From NCBI GenBank assembly GCA_000827205.1, contig KN832554.1, forward strand, positions 1,734,345-1,798,344: a stretch of DNA of 64,000 nucleotides. Direction: 5' to 3'. A program made the translations under genes and the position numbers. Below the pieces are notes generated by a model, which did no database searches, was not told the DNA's origin, and saw only the letters and a list, made by a program, of their open reading frames with translations. Shown here piece after piece: positions 11,098 through 22,538 of this stretch (the first letter of the stretch is position 1; every line of letters starts with the position of its first letter). Source of the stretch: Plicaturopsis crispa FD-325 SS-3. Taxonomy: Eukaryota; Basidiomycota; Agaricomycetes; Amylocorticiales; Amylocorticiaceae.

Positions 11098-12369
11098 TCA
11101 TCTCCTCGCCCGCTTAGCCGGTCGCGACTGCGAATCTGCCGCAGCATCCGCGTTCGAGTTCGGACCCGAGAGCACACTGCGCTTTTTAGCTGTCCGAGAA
11201 TAGTGCGCGAGCACCCACTCCCGCTCCGATTCCGTTTGCTCTATCGTACCCTGTCGGATTTCATAGGCTGTACATGACGGGAGATCAGTTTACGAGAAGT
11301 AAAGTGGCATATACAGGGCGACTTACGCTTCATTTCGAACCGCGGACCGACCTCGGCTAGCTGGACTTGTTTCGGAATTTTGACGAAGACGTGGTGTCTG
11401 AACGAACGACGTGAGACCTATGTTCGGCGACACAAAAGAGCGACGACTAACCGGAACGAGATGAAATCGTCGTCGTTCGAGAACGTCATCACCCGCTTGC
11501 TGTCCTCCTTGGGCACGGGAAACAGGTACTTAAGCACGTCGCGCACGCGCGCGCCAAGTTTCGAGCTGAAGTTCTCGAATATGAGGTGCGGGTACTGTTC
11601 GGACACGGTGGATTGCTTGTACGATCCGATGTCGTGTCGGAGGTTGACGTTGTTTAGCGTGAAGAACACCGTGGGCCCGTGAGGGAAATGGGAAACGATC
11701 ATCGCGTCTGTGCATGCGTTTAGTACAGCTCGGTGAGTATGACGCAGTGGTGTTGAGGGCATACCTGGTGTTCCACGATGCTCGTGTAAAACGATTAGGT
11801 CAGTCACGTCGTTGGCTCTGCACGCATCCGCCAATTCCTTGACAACATAATTTCCTCGGTTTATTCGATGCGAGTTAGGGAACACAAGACGCATTTCCTA
11901 AGTGGACAACAAGTAAGCCTCGCAGGAAACGCATACTGATCACCCGACGTACTTTCGTGAACTGCAGCAGTTTAGAGCTTGGATCCCGAGAGGTCGTGAT
12001 CACAATTTTCGGATCCTGAACACCCGCACGCGAGTACTCATTATCAATGTGTGTCGTAGGATCTATCCGAAGCAATTTTTCGTGTCAGGATTGCTTTCCA
12101 ATGCTACCATCCACAGGACGACGCACCGGCTTGAGCTTCGTCAAACACCAAATCGTTGCCCAAACTTTTCGCATCGCGCTTGAGTTCCGTAGGCAGCGCC
12201 TTTCCACTCGCGAGCGAGTCTTTCAGCTGTCTCTTTCGCTCGTAGGTTTGGCGCTCCTGGGCCTCCTGGGATTTAGCATAGACGTATTGGCGCCGTTCAC
12301 GGGTTTGTCTTCGGAGCTACAGATAGATTAACGGGCGGAAAGCGCGACACGAAAGACCGCACATACCAT
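11098..12369 (-). CDS. U3 snoRNP protein Imp4 (Brix domain)
   Basis: Minus-strand gene with the IMP4 hallmarks: N-terminal [19 protein letters not shown], then LVFDEAQA and [14 protein letters not shown], the Brix domain ([63 protein letters not shown]) and a conserved C-terminus ([34 protein letters not shown]). Imp4 joins Imp3 and Mpp10 on the U3 snoRNA and helps 18S pre-rRNA pairing in the small-subunit processome. The first coding exon appears to be only the ATG (12367-12369): the next bases are GTATGT, and the frame resumes at 12316 with CTCCGAAGA to give M-LRRQ. It is convergent with the aminopeptidase. Confidence 0.94.
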
Positions 12370-12805
12370 GTTGTTTGTCCGCTTTTCTGTAGAAGGGCGA
12401 TATGCGAATTGAACAAGTCCGGCGTATGCCAATAAGAAAACACTTGCAGCTGCAAGAATTTCTCGAGGCTCGTGTCTCAATCAGATCTCAGATTTTTTTA
12501 GAGTGAGCGTGGGAAGGTGGACAAAAACGCGATCACGCGACTGGGAGGGTACGCGCTCTTCACACTTCTTCACATTCGCGAAAATTGTCGACAACAGCAC
12601 GCGTATACGCTTTACTTCAATATTGTATTGGTAGTGGAAACAGGGAATCACGATTATACATTTAAATTACAGAAATATCTAGAGAAAACATGCATGGTGG
12701 ACGTGTGGTGGATAGGAGATATAAAAAAGCTATGGAGATGAGTGCGGCGTGGAATCCCAGATGGAAACAAGTCTATGAACAGAATCAACAGAACATGCAA
12801 GGCGA
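12370..12805. other. Intergenic: IMP4 promoter and RNR2 3' flank
   Basis: About 435 bp between two minus-strand genes. It should hold the IMP4 promoter and the 3' UTR of RNR2. Only a 74-codon plus-strand frame without coding features is present. No TATA box or repeat stands out. Confidence 0.5.
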
Positions 12806-14305
12806 CTAGAAGTCTTCGTCAAGGGAGCTGGGAGAGATAGCGTGAGTAAAGCGAAGTGAGGAAATCGAGGACGAGAGAGGACGTACAACATCTTGCTCGC
12901 GGTCTCCGACTTGCCAGTCGGCGTACTCGAGTGGTTGATGTTGGCTTTCGAGTAGTCCGACACGCGCTTCTCGAAAAAGTTGGTCTTGCCCTGGAGCGAG
13001 ATCATGTCCATGAAGTCGAAGGGGTTCGTCGAATGGTAGTGCTTCTCGTTGCCGAGCGACACAAGAAGACGGTCAGCGACAAACTCGATGTACTGACGCA
13101 TGAGCTTCGCGTTCATGCCAATGAGAGCACATGGTAGCGCATCTGCAGAGGCTATCAGAGGTTGTTCTTTATACAACCGGATAGCTACTCACCGGTGAGG
13201 AACTCCTGCTCGATCTCCACTGCCTCCATGATGATTCGCTTGACGGTGTCTGGGTGCGCGCGACGCTTGAGGTGGCTGAAGAGGAGACACGCGAAGTCGG
13301 TGTGCATGCCCTCGTCGCGGCTGATGAGCTCGTTGGAGAACGTGAGCCCAGGCATCAGGCCGCGCTTCTTCATCCAGAAGATGGACGCGAACGAGCCGGA
13401 GAAGAAGATACCCTCGACGGCGGCGAAAGCAACGAGACGCTCGGCGAAAGTCGAGCGCTTGTCCGAGATCCACCGCAGGGCCCAGTCAGCCTTGCGCTTG
13501 ACGCAGGGGATGGTCTCGACGGCATCGAAGAGGTACTCGCGCTGGACAGGGTCTTTAATATAGGTGTCGATGAGGAGCGAGTAGGTCTCGGAGTGGATGT
13601 TCTCCATCATGATCTGGAACCCGTAGAAGCACCGCGCCTCCGCTGCCTGAACCTCTCCGGAAAAGCGCTCGACAAGGTTCTCGTTGACAATGCCGTCCGA
13701 CGCGGCGAAGAAGGCGAGCACATGAGAGATGAAGTGGCGTTCGTTGTCGTTCAATTTGTGTGTCCAGTCGTGGAGGTCCTTGGAGAGATCCATCTCCTCC
13801 GCGGTCCAGAACGAAGCCTCAGCCTTCTTGTACATCTGCCAAATCTGTGATACGAGAAGGTTAGATACGGAAGAGTAGTGAAGGTCGGTGACACTAACCT
13901 CGTGATACTGGATGGGGAACAGGACGAATCGGCGCTTGGACTCTTTGAGGAGGGGTTCCTCGCCTGTCGAGAATATAAGCGACCATGATACGCGACGAAG
14001 GACGCGATAGACTTACTCTCAGGTAGGTCGACTTCACCGACAAACTTTTTGCGAAGCTCCTCCAGGTCGTCCTCATCACCGTTCAGGGTCTCAGGAGACT
14101 CGGAACGCTGCTCGTCGTCGATGAGGGAGAACTGGGGCTTTTTGAGAGGCTTGGTGGGTGTCGTAAGGCTGAAGGCTTCGAGCGCGGCGGCAGCCTAATA
14201 AGCAAACCAATTAGTGACGCGACGCGACACAGACCTACGCGCGCTACACACCTTTTTGCTAGGGGTAGGTGCGGGGGAAGCGACACGGACAGGAGTAGTA
14301 GACAT
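12806..14305 (-). CDS. Ribonucleotide reductase small subunit R2
   Basis: Complete class I R2 of about 408 residues. R2 makes the tyrosyl radical used by the large subunit to reduce NDPs to dNDPs. Visible landmarks: N-terminal [18 protein letters not shown] and a Ser/Thr-rich extension before [20 protein letters not shown] (Asp ligand); [14 protein letters not shown], holding Glu and His ligands and the radical Tyr; [13 protein letters not shown] (Glu); [16 protein letters not shown] (Glu and His); and the R1-binding tail FSLDEDF. All di-iron ligands are present, so this is not a degenerate Rnr4-type subunit. Introns split it at the same places as the neighbouring paralog, including before the DALP segment and just before the last residues. 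A TATAAAA box lies about 90 bp upstream of the ATG. Confidence 0.97.
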
Positions 14306-14721
14306 ATCGAACAAATATAGAGGGGAAATGGGAGAGCGGGAGCGGGAGATGGTGGACGTTCGGAATGAAGAGGAAAAGTTGGCGAACGGTTGACTTTTAT
14401 AATTGCAGCGGAGTTGACCCTGTTTGGCGAGTTCAACCAGTTCGCGTACCGTGTTGCTTGGCCAGGTTTGCGCACTGGGATTACCGCACGTGATCTAGGT
14501 GGCCGGATCTCGCCCGATTCGGCCGAATCCGAATCCTTTCATCACCGATCTTTGCCGCGGCTTGACCATCATCGCCCGGCTCGGCTGCATTCAAACGCGC
14601 CGCTCGCGATTCAGTCCTTCTTGTTCCGCTCCACCATCTCGGACTCGTTATTTATTCAAAATATCGTTTTATTCTGCCATTCGCAGAGCCCCGTCTGAGC
14701 CTGATAGTGCACACCCTTCAA
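14306..14721. promoter_or_regulatory. Shared bidirectional promoter region of the two R2 genes
   Basis: This 416-bp gap separates the divergent start codons of the two R2 paralogs and must contain both promoters and 5' UTRs. I see a minus-oriented TATAAAA (14395-14401), a GCACGTGA E-box-like site near 14485, an AACGCG core (14594-14599) that resembles the MBF element of fungal S-phase genes, and a TTTGGCGA near 14423 close to the E2F/MBF consensus. S-phase control of R2 genes by MBF/E2F-type factors is known in other fungi; its use here is inference. Confidence 0.6.
14395..14401 (-). promoter_or_regulatory. TATA box for the minus-strand R2 gene
   Basis: TATAAAA reads on the minus strand about 90 bp before the ATG at 14305, a usual distance for a basidiomycete TATA element. 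Confidence 0.5.
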
Positions 14722-16045
14722 ATGGAGTTCGGAACGCAAGATGTCAAGACGCCACAACACTTTACCGACATAGATGAAGAATTTGACCCCTCACGACGGC
14801 GCTTTGTTGGCGAGGTGGATCTGCCCGAGCGTCAGTCGCATCCTCTCTGTCGGCTTGATGAGCACTGACTCTTTGTTAGACATGGAGCCGTTGCTCAAAG
14901 AATCGAAAAGACGCTTTGTCTTGTTTCCGATACAATATCACGAAGTGAGTGGCTTTGCGAAACACAGTCTTGTGTTAACTAACGAACTGTGTGCAAAAGA
15001 TTTGGAACATGTACAAGAAAGCCGAGGCGTCTTTCTGGACAGCCGAGGAAATCGACCTGTCACACGATCTACCCGACTGGCAATACAAACTCAATGACAA
15101 CGAACGACATTTCATATCGCATATTCTCGCCTTTTTCGCCGCCTCTGACGGAATCGTGAATGAGAACCTCGTTGAACGCTTCTCAAGTGAGGTCCAGGCG
15201 GCCGAAGCGCGATGTTTCTATGGATTTCAGATAATGATGGAAAACGTCCACTCGGAAACCTACTCCCTGCTCATCGACGCGTACATCAAAGACCCAAGGC
15301 AGCGCGACTATCTATTCGATGCCGTCGAGACGATTCCCTGTGTGAAGCGCAAGTCAGACTGGGCACTCCGCTGGATATCCGACGAGAGGTCGACATTTGC
15401 CGAACGGCTCGTTGCGTTTGCGGCGGTCGAGGGCATATTTTTCTCTGGATCGTTCGCGTCGATATTCTGGCTGAAGAAGAGGGGCTTGATGCCGGGGCTC
15501 ACGTACTCCAATGAGCTCATCAGCCGCGACGAGGGCATGCACACCGATTTCGCATGCCTGCTATTTGCGCACTTGAAGCGACGCCCGCATCCTGATACCG
15601 TGCGCCGAATAATAACAGACGCGGTAGTAATCGAGCAAGATTTCCTGACAGGTGAGTTCGCTCGATGACTTGCGCGGGGGTCGTACTAATGAATGTTTAT
15701 CATTCAGATGCACTCCCTGTGAATCTTATAGGGATGAACGTGCAGTCTATGTGTCAATACATTGAATTCGTCGCCGACCGACTTCTAGTCTCGCTAGGCA
15801 ACGACAAAGTCTATGGATCGGCAAACCCTTTCGACTTCATGGACATGATCTCCCTCCAGGGAAAGACCAATTTCTTCGAGAAACGCGTATCGGAATACTC
15901 CAAAGCAAACATGAACCACACGTCATCACTCGAACACCCAGCAGAGTCGAATAGTAGGGTTTTGTAAGTTTTAGTCTTTTTCCTCAGCCACCGTTCCATT
16001 GCTCATCGATGTCCTTTCTGCAGTACCCTCGACGAGTACTTTTGA
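14722..16045 (+). CDS. Second ribonucleotide reductase small subunit (R2 paralog)
   Basis: Complete R2 of about 367 residues, head to head with the R2 gene ending at 12806. It keeps every metal and radical landmark: [38 protein letters not shown] and [16 protein letters not shown]. It differs at the ends: its N-terminus ([14 protein letters not shown] to FVGEVDLPE) is about 40 residues shorter, and the R1-binding tail is FTLDEYF rather than FSLDEDF. Intron positions match the sister gene (after VDLPE, after QYHE, before DALP and before the tail), showing that both come from one duplicated gene. By analogy with animal p53R2 it may supply dNTPs outside S phase or after DNA damage, but that is inference. 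Nothing suggests decay. Confidence 0.96.
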
Positions 16046-16668
16046 TCGGCAGGCTCGCATTTTGCTTTTGTATCGTCCGCGCATCGCCTTGTATTGATAT
16101 CGCATCTATCCCCTACTCATTTGTATGTTTACCATAGAAAAGTACTTAACCTTATAATACGCTCCACCATCCTACCCCCACTCCATTTTCCCACCTGCTT
16201 ACGCTAATCCATGTACTTCCGATCCTGGACTCTTGCATCATTTCGGAATCATGTATGGGACATATAATCACACATGCCTTTTATTCTGGTAGCCTGGTCG
16301 CGTTTGCAACCTGTGCCCACATCTTGTTAGGTTTGTGCTTTCTTACCTCTGAAACAGTTATTCATTCCACCGACTCTAACGGGCGTATCCTGTAGGTCAT
16401 TCTTCATCAAATATGTCTCGCATCACCCCGCAGTCTCATGAATGCCTTCCACTTCTCTTACCGAAGCAGTTGATATTTTCTTATTTTACTTGCAGGCAAT
16501 GTTGGCCGCACACGCGGTGGCATCCATCACGAGACCGCCGACAGAGGTCATGAGTCCCCGTCGCCATCACCGCCTGCTCTGTTCAAATCCGAGCAGACGC
16601 GAGCGGGGGCCTATTTCCGATATAAATAATGGTTAGTCGTGTGCGGGTCTTGCGCTCTTACGCCCATC
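16046..16668. other. Intergenic, promoter of the aldose epimerase gene at its right end
   Basis: About 620 bp without a supported gene. The left part is the R2 paralog 3' flank, rich in T and A. The right end has a good TATA box at 16621. The 64-codon plus frame at 16442 shows no coding features. Confidence 0.5.
16621..16628 (+). promoter_or_regulatory. TATA box (TATAAATA)
   Basis: A consensus TATAAATA stands 41 bp before the start codon at 16669, implying a very short 5' UTR for the aldose epimerase gene. Confidence 0.55.
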
Positions 16669-18438
16669 ATGTCGAAGTCGCTGTGCGTCGCGTTCTTAGC
16701 CTTCGCGCTCTCTGCCTGTGCGAGATGTTCAGATGTGCGTTCTTTCTTGCTGTTGTGTTTGTTACTAGTCGCGTCTGTGGCTGATGGAGGGGAATGTTGT
16801 AGCCTGCGTTGACTCCGATCAAGTTGGCGGCGCCGGATGGCTCCATAAAAGCTCACTTCATAGCCCGTGGAGCTGCCACCACCAATGTATTTGTGAAAGA
16901 CAAGGTTGAGCTGCCGATACATTTCTTGTAGACTGATCACTGACACTCATCATTAGCATGGAAAATTCCGCGATGTCATTCTCGGGTTCGACAACCACGT
17001 AGGTCGCGTCAACATTCGACTGAGCAGGCACTTACAGACATCTCTTGCAGACCGAGTACGCGTCGGACGCTCTTGGCCATCCGTATTTCGGCCCAATCGT
17101 CGGAAGGTGTGTCCTCCTCAATGCTGTATCTGCTTACTTATTCAAAGGGTGCTCCAGATATGCCAACCGGATCAAAAACGGGACATTCTCGATCCCAATC
17201 TCCAGTGACAACGCGAACGGAACCGTGTACCACGTCCCGGAAAACGAAAACAACGGTATGCTATAACTATCCTCGCCACGGGCACGGCAGTTGACATGCG
17301 GGGCGCTTCCAGGGACCGACACACTGCACGGTGGTCTCGTCGGATTCGATCGTCGCAACTGGACGGTTGCGCACAAGACAGGAAACTCTGTGACGTTTAC
17401 GCTTGTGGACCCTGCTGGTATGCAGGGATTCCCGGGTGAAGTGAACACTACGGTACGGTTTCGTTTTGCGTCTCTGCGTCTGTCCTTATTAACGGGAGCG
17501 ATGTTCAGGTCACGTACACTTTGGAGCCAAAGGCTATCTGGAATATCACGATTCATGCTACTGCGTCCGAGGAGACACCCATTCTCTTGAGTGGACACCA
17601 TTACTGGAACCTGGAGGCATACGTGAGTGCCCTGAATTCTGAACGATTAGGCCTGGCTGAACTGAGATCAAATGAAACAGCAAGAAACGCAGGACCTGTC
17701 GGGGCATTTCGCGCAGTTTAATTCCTCTAGGATATTGGGCATTGACAGCCTCGAGGTACCCAATGGAACTATCATCGACGTTAACGGGACCGCAGCGGAT
17801 TTCCGCCAAGGAAAATCTCTCGGGACCGCGATCAACGAGACCACAGCCGGGGAGTATTGTGGCCCAGGTATGAAGTATCGTCTAATCATTCGAATTCGCC
17901 GACTTATTGACCTTGTGAAAGGATGCGTCGGCTTCGATAATTGCTTCCTGTACGACGACAATGACGGGACGAAACCAATTTTCTCGCTTTGGAGTAATAA
18001 TTCTGGCATAAAGTGAGTGGCATTCTTGGTGCTGTGCACGAGCCGTTCATGCTGAGTATCATCATCCGAAAGGCTGGACGTGACAACAGACCAAACTGCG
18101 CTGCAGGTGCGTTGTGGTTTACTATAGGTGCTCGAATTGTTTATCTGACTACCTTCAAAGCTGTACACATGCGATGGCATATACAACGCCAGTCTACCCA
18201 TCCCCCGGAAGAAGGATCAAGGTGGACCCTCGGGTTTCTATGAGGACCATTCCTGCGTCGTCGTAGAGCAGGCGAGTAGTCTTCTTCTCTTTGTTAGAAG
18301 CAAAAGTTAATGAAAGAATGAATTACAGCAAGGATGGATTGATGCTATCAACAATCCTCAATGGAACGTTGATCAAATCTATTCTCCTCAGCGGGACTAT
18401 CACTGGGAGTCGAAGTACCAATTCTCTGTCGTTCATTA
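16669..18438 (+). CDS. Secreted aldose 1-epimerase (galactose mutarotase) family protein
   Basis: About ten short exons. The first encodes a signal peptide (MSKSLCVAFLAFALSACA). The mature part follows the mutarotase fold: KLAAPDGSIKAHFIARGAAT, DVILGFDNH, HPYFGPIVGRYANRIKNGTF, ENNGTDTLHGGLVGFD, WNITIHATASEETPILLSGH followed by HYWNL, GCVGFDNCFLYDD, and a C-terminal CVVVEQ region. The active-site His (LSGHHYWNL), the substrate-binding His (LHGG) and the C-terminal Glu are present. Aldose 1-epimerases interconvert alpha and beta anomers of hexoses; the secreted fungal forms may act on sugars released from plant walls. Many N-X-T/S sequons fit secretion. Frame closes cleanly at each inferred splice and the last codons read YQFSVVH. 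Confidence 0.9.
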
Positions 18439-18883
18439 GTGCTTCCCATGTACAGTTCTACTAGGAGACAGCAGTTTGCACTATGCAAGTACCAAATTTG
18501 ATCTCCCAACTTGAGCTTGAACACCGCGGATGCCCCCTGATGACCTGGGACCATTCCCCACCCATCCTCCTCAGACCCCTCCTCCTCGAGCTCCTTCATT
18601 ACCACCCCTGCCACCTACCTACTTATAGCGTCTCGCCGGTCTCGGACACTCGTCGGCTAGAATCTAGGAACATAGACGTTCACGTCATTTCCCACAGTCA
18701 TAGAGCCAGCAAATGTCCCCGAGGCGCGACCGTGCATAACCGTGCAGTAAACGAGAGATAACTTTCATCGCCTTGAGCAGGCCTTGCCATCGCTTTTCGT
18801 GTCAAATAACTCTTAACCGACCACCGTCCTGACCTTTCCTTTCGTTCACTTTCGTTTCCGAGCTTTCTGGGCTTTGCCCCACA
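18439..18883. other. Intergenic, EFR3 promoter
   Basis: About 445 bp. A 92-codon plus frame begins at 18483 but has mixed codon use and no recognisable protein. The region likely contains the 3' UTR of the epimerase gene and the promoter of EFR3, with a pyrimidine-rich leader just before 18884. Confidence 0.5.
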
Positions 18884-21800
18884 ATGCAGCATCTTTTCAC
18901 TCCAAACCATGTCCAACTCGTATCCGCGTGCTATCCCCCGACCGCCGCCCTCTTGACTTCAGGACCTGACTATCGTCCTAATTCTCAAGAGCTTTCGCGC
19001 CTCACCTACTATGCCGCAAACCGTCCGGGAAAGGTCACAAAGATCGGCAGTGAGCTGGAGAAGAGAGCAAAGACAGAGAGCCGCAAAGCTCAGGCTGGAA
19101 ACACCCGTTCAAGAGCGTGAGTGTCATGCTTTCACCGTATGGACGCTGATCATTTATACTGGAATAGAGCGCTTTTGATCACTCTTGCTATTTTCAAGGC
19201 GCTGGCTACGGAATGCCGACGAGACATCTCCCTCCTATCCGCCACACTACTCAGCTCACTCGATACCGTCCTCGCGTGCTTGCCAGCCGATTTAGAGGTC
19301 GGCGTCAGATCCGCCAGCGTAGTGAGTCATCAGGTTCTCTTGTCAGATGCAGTGTACTTATGTGCGTAGTTTACCGCATGGACTACGTATACGGACGGAC
19401 ACCTCGTCGGAGTGGATGCCACCATCTGGCAATACTATATCTCCACGCTGCGTCGGTTCGCATCCTTGGGTGCAGTGGAAGCCCAGACCAACGACCACGA
19501 AGTGCGGAATCGGTGAGCGTTTCGTGTCCATCTGGGAGGGACGGCGTGCTCACCGCATTTTCAGCACGCGCCTCATCGGTTTGGCAGCCTTAACTGGCTC
19601 AGTCAATTCGGAAGCGCTATACAACACGACCACCCACTTTCAAGAGCAGGTGTCTACCATCCTGCGGCCCATTCTCCTTACGCTACTGCAAGCGTCCATA
19701 CCTACGCTGACAGAGCAGTGCGTTCGCGTCGATATATACTAGCATTTTTGTGTACTAACATTAACACAGGGCTGCGTCTCTCAAGGATAGCCCCATTTCT
19801 CCATATCTTGATGAATTCCGGACCCGCCCTGCCATGGAACGGCGCGCACTTTCCATACATATCCATAAGGACGGAGACAACGGCCCCTCGACAGCGGACG
19901 TTACGAACGCATGCTTGCGTGCTCTCACCTCAATGCTAGGCCATTCGACCGGCGGTCAGCTCGGCTGGATCATGCAGGCAGCGTTTGGGTGCCTCGACGA
20001 ACTGAAAGGTTGGGACAAACTTGACCACTGCTGCTGGATCGCCGTTAAGGCTTGCGAATGGGCTCAATACCAGTATCGGTATGCTGTTCCGACTCGCCTA
20101 GTCGAGCGTCTGGTCGAAAATCAAGATGCGCCTTCACCGACCTCTCTGCACAAAGCCCTTGCTGCCATGATCGCGGCTGTATTTACCTCCCCTATACCGC
20201 TGGTCAATCTATCCACCTCTGACATCATCTCGAACCTCATCACCCTTATCCTTCGCCGAGTGGCGATAGACCCCGAGGACCCACTCCTGCCCGCCCTTGT
20301 GGATTGCATTGCAGCTCTGGGAACGCATGTGTACTACTCCGACCAGATCCAAGATCTCGCAGGCGAGCTGATAAACCGCCTCGCGCTCCTAGAGGTTCAA
20401 GGCTTTGGCCGCGGAACGAGTGATAAATGCCGCACACAGGCCATAAGATGTCTATTAGCAGGTCTACTTGGGCTGATGCAGGCAGCCGATCAGCATGACG
20501 CAAAGAGCTTGGAGGCCGACGAAAAGGAGCACAAACGTGCAACAGGGTCTATTTCTTCGATTCTGGAAGGCGGTTCGAAAGCTGCAGAGCACGCGGCTGC
20601 ATCTACTGGACGAAGCAGGGTGTCCCCGGATACATGGCAGGAGACCATGAGCCTCGTCTGCGATGGGGACTTCGCCGTGCGGTCGGATTATGCGGATGTC
20701 CTACTCGCTTACATCAAGGACGAGATACCGAAGCGAGGGGATTTCACCGACTCGGACGGTGTGAAGCGCGTCAAGCCGCTCGCGGAAGGGCCGCTCCAGC
20801 ATGCTGCGACTACGAGTCTTCTCGTGCACGGAGATTCGACCACGCGCTCGCTGCATGCCATGCACGCGTACATGTATGTGCTCGCAACGTCGTCTTCTCT
20901 AGGCCTGGACTCCATCTCCAATTCGATGCCCTCGTCTCGCGAGGAACCAAACACGGTGGACAACAATGTGGAGATCAACGTCCTCCCTGCCACGCCGTTA
21001 GCCGAAAACGCACCTACCGAAGCTGCCGGCAACCGCGACTCGCCTCCGCAATCACAGCGACAAGGTCGTCGGTCCGTGGCCCTGCCTCGTTCGCGCAAGG
21101 TCTCGACCGTACAGCGCCTTCTTGACCACGTCCCGCCTCAAATATCCGCGTCGGCAACAGCCTCAGCGTCTGATTATGCATATATCACGATGGTTCTCAC
21201 CGCCGTTCACGAGAACTTGCCCGCCCGCGGTTTACTAACCGGTGTACCTATGCTGCTGGCTTTGGATGGCGCCACACGCTTTGATGCATCGGAAGATCCA
21301 GCGACCTTGCATCGTCTGCGTGCCGTGAAGGAGGTCATCGCGAGAGTGTGGCTCGCCATAGGCCAAGTGTGGGCTTGCACGGAATTAGCCGACATGGCAC
21401 AACGGGTACGCTCGTTATCTGTGTCCCTTTGACTTCTACAGGCGACCTGACGCCTATTCTTACAGACTTTGTCGAGCATGCCTGGGTCCTCCCTCCTCCC
21501 GCCTGTTGAGAAAATAGACTCGGGTTTATATCACCCCCCTCGGCAGCCTATTCACCTTCCATCCGATGCAGATACTCCGGCGGAGCCGTGGACAGGTCTT
21601 GACATCGAGGCAGCGTTGATGGCAATTGTATCATGTCAAAATGCACAAGATGCCACTGGGTTAGATAGACAAGGCCTTCTTAGACGGTTTGCGTATAAAT
21701 GGACGCCGGAATCTGCCCTCAAAGAATGTGCGTCCCGCTTATCGATTGCCGTATACTTTTGCTCAACGCAGCATGTGTTTCTGCCTAGCAGTAAGCCGAC

Positions 21801-22287
21801 AGTCCAGCCACGAGGCGCATAGAGGAGAGGGCGTGTCGCCGCTTCTAAAGATATCACCTGCGCTGATGCACATCGAAAACATGTCCCTCCAGAGTCTAGC
21901 CCGTCCGACAAGAGGAGTGGGAGTCACCGATCTGAGGGAAGCCTTGGAAGGACGCTCGAGCATGTCGAACCTCAACCTCGGCAGGCCTCAGTCCATCTCG
22001 ACCCTCGACCACACATCCGTGACTGGAAGCGAATTCGCGCGCCACCCGCCCAGTCGCGCGAAATCACGGAAACGACCACCTTCCGCGGCACAGGGCGATG
22101 TGCGCGATGTGCTCAGTAAATTAGGGATTGGGAAGCCAAACGGAAATAACAACCTTTTGAAGGCATCCTTCCCTTCGCTGCAGAAGAATGACCAAAGGTA
22201 TGCACGTTCTGCTGCTCGCGGTCCTTATCTTTCGTCTAACTTTGTTTGTCGTGCAGCTCAAGTTTAACGCCGCCGTACAAATCATGA
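18884..22287 (+). CDS. Efr3, plasma-membrane scaffold of PI4-kinase
   Basis: Multi-exon gene for about 1000 residues. The start MQHLFTPNHVQLVSACYPP, followed by SGPDYRPNSQELSRLTYYAA and NRPGKVTKIGSELEKRA, is the conserved N-terminus of Efr3. It is followed by a long helical-repeat (ARM/HEAT-like) region, for example LLITLAIFKALATECRRDIS and MLGHSTGGQLGWIMQAAFGC, and a disordered Ser-rich C-terminus ending TPPYKS. Efr3 anchors the Stt4 (PI4KIIIalpha)-Ypp1 complex to the plasma membrane and so controls PI4P synthesis there. Cys near the N-terminus could be palmitoylated as in animal EFR3. The largest exon (about 19765-21410) covers the middle repeats. Convergent with VPS52, 250 bp apart. Confidence 0.92.
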
Positions 22288-22538
22288 GCCTGCTGCTATA
22301 TCTGATATATCTCCTCATATTGGGATGCGCTGTAGACCGCCATACGCCATATTACTGCATTGTCATGACTATCATAACATACACTCTATACCCAGGACTT
22401 TCCAATCGGACACTAATTTCAACCTCTGCGTCTACGTTGGTCGACCGTGATTATGCGGCGCCTCGCCTCCTCCTCCGCGGCCCCCCAGTAAGCAATTTCT
22501 GATTGCATTTTTGGGTGAGCGGTCAAATGAGTTCCTTT

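Noticed and set aside
13254-13850. 198-codon plus-strand frame inside the R2 gene
   Set aside because: It is antisense to a highly conserved R2 exon; the long frame is a side effect of the strong codon bias of that gene.
14858-14882. TTGATGA and CTGA in an intron of the second R2 gene, like snoRNA boxes C and D
   Set aside because: The boxes are only a few bases apart and the intron is too short to hold a C/D snoRNA.
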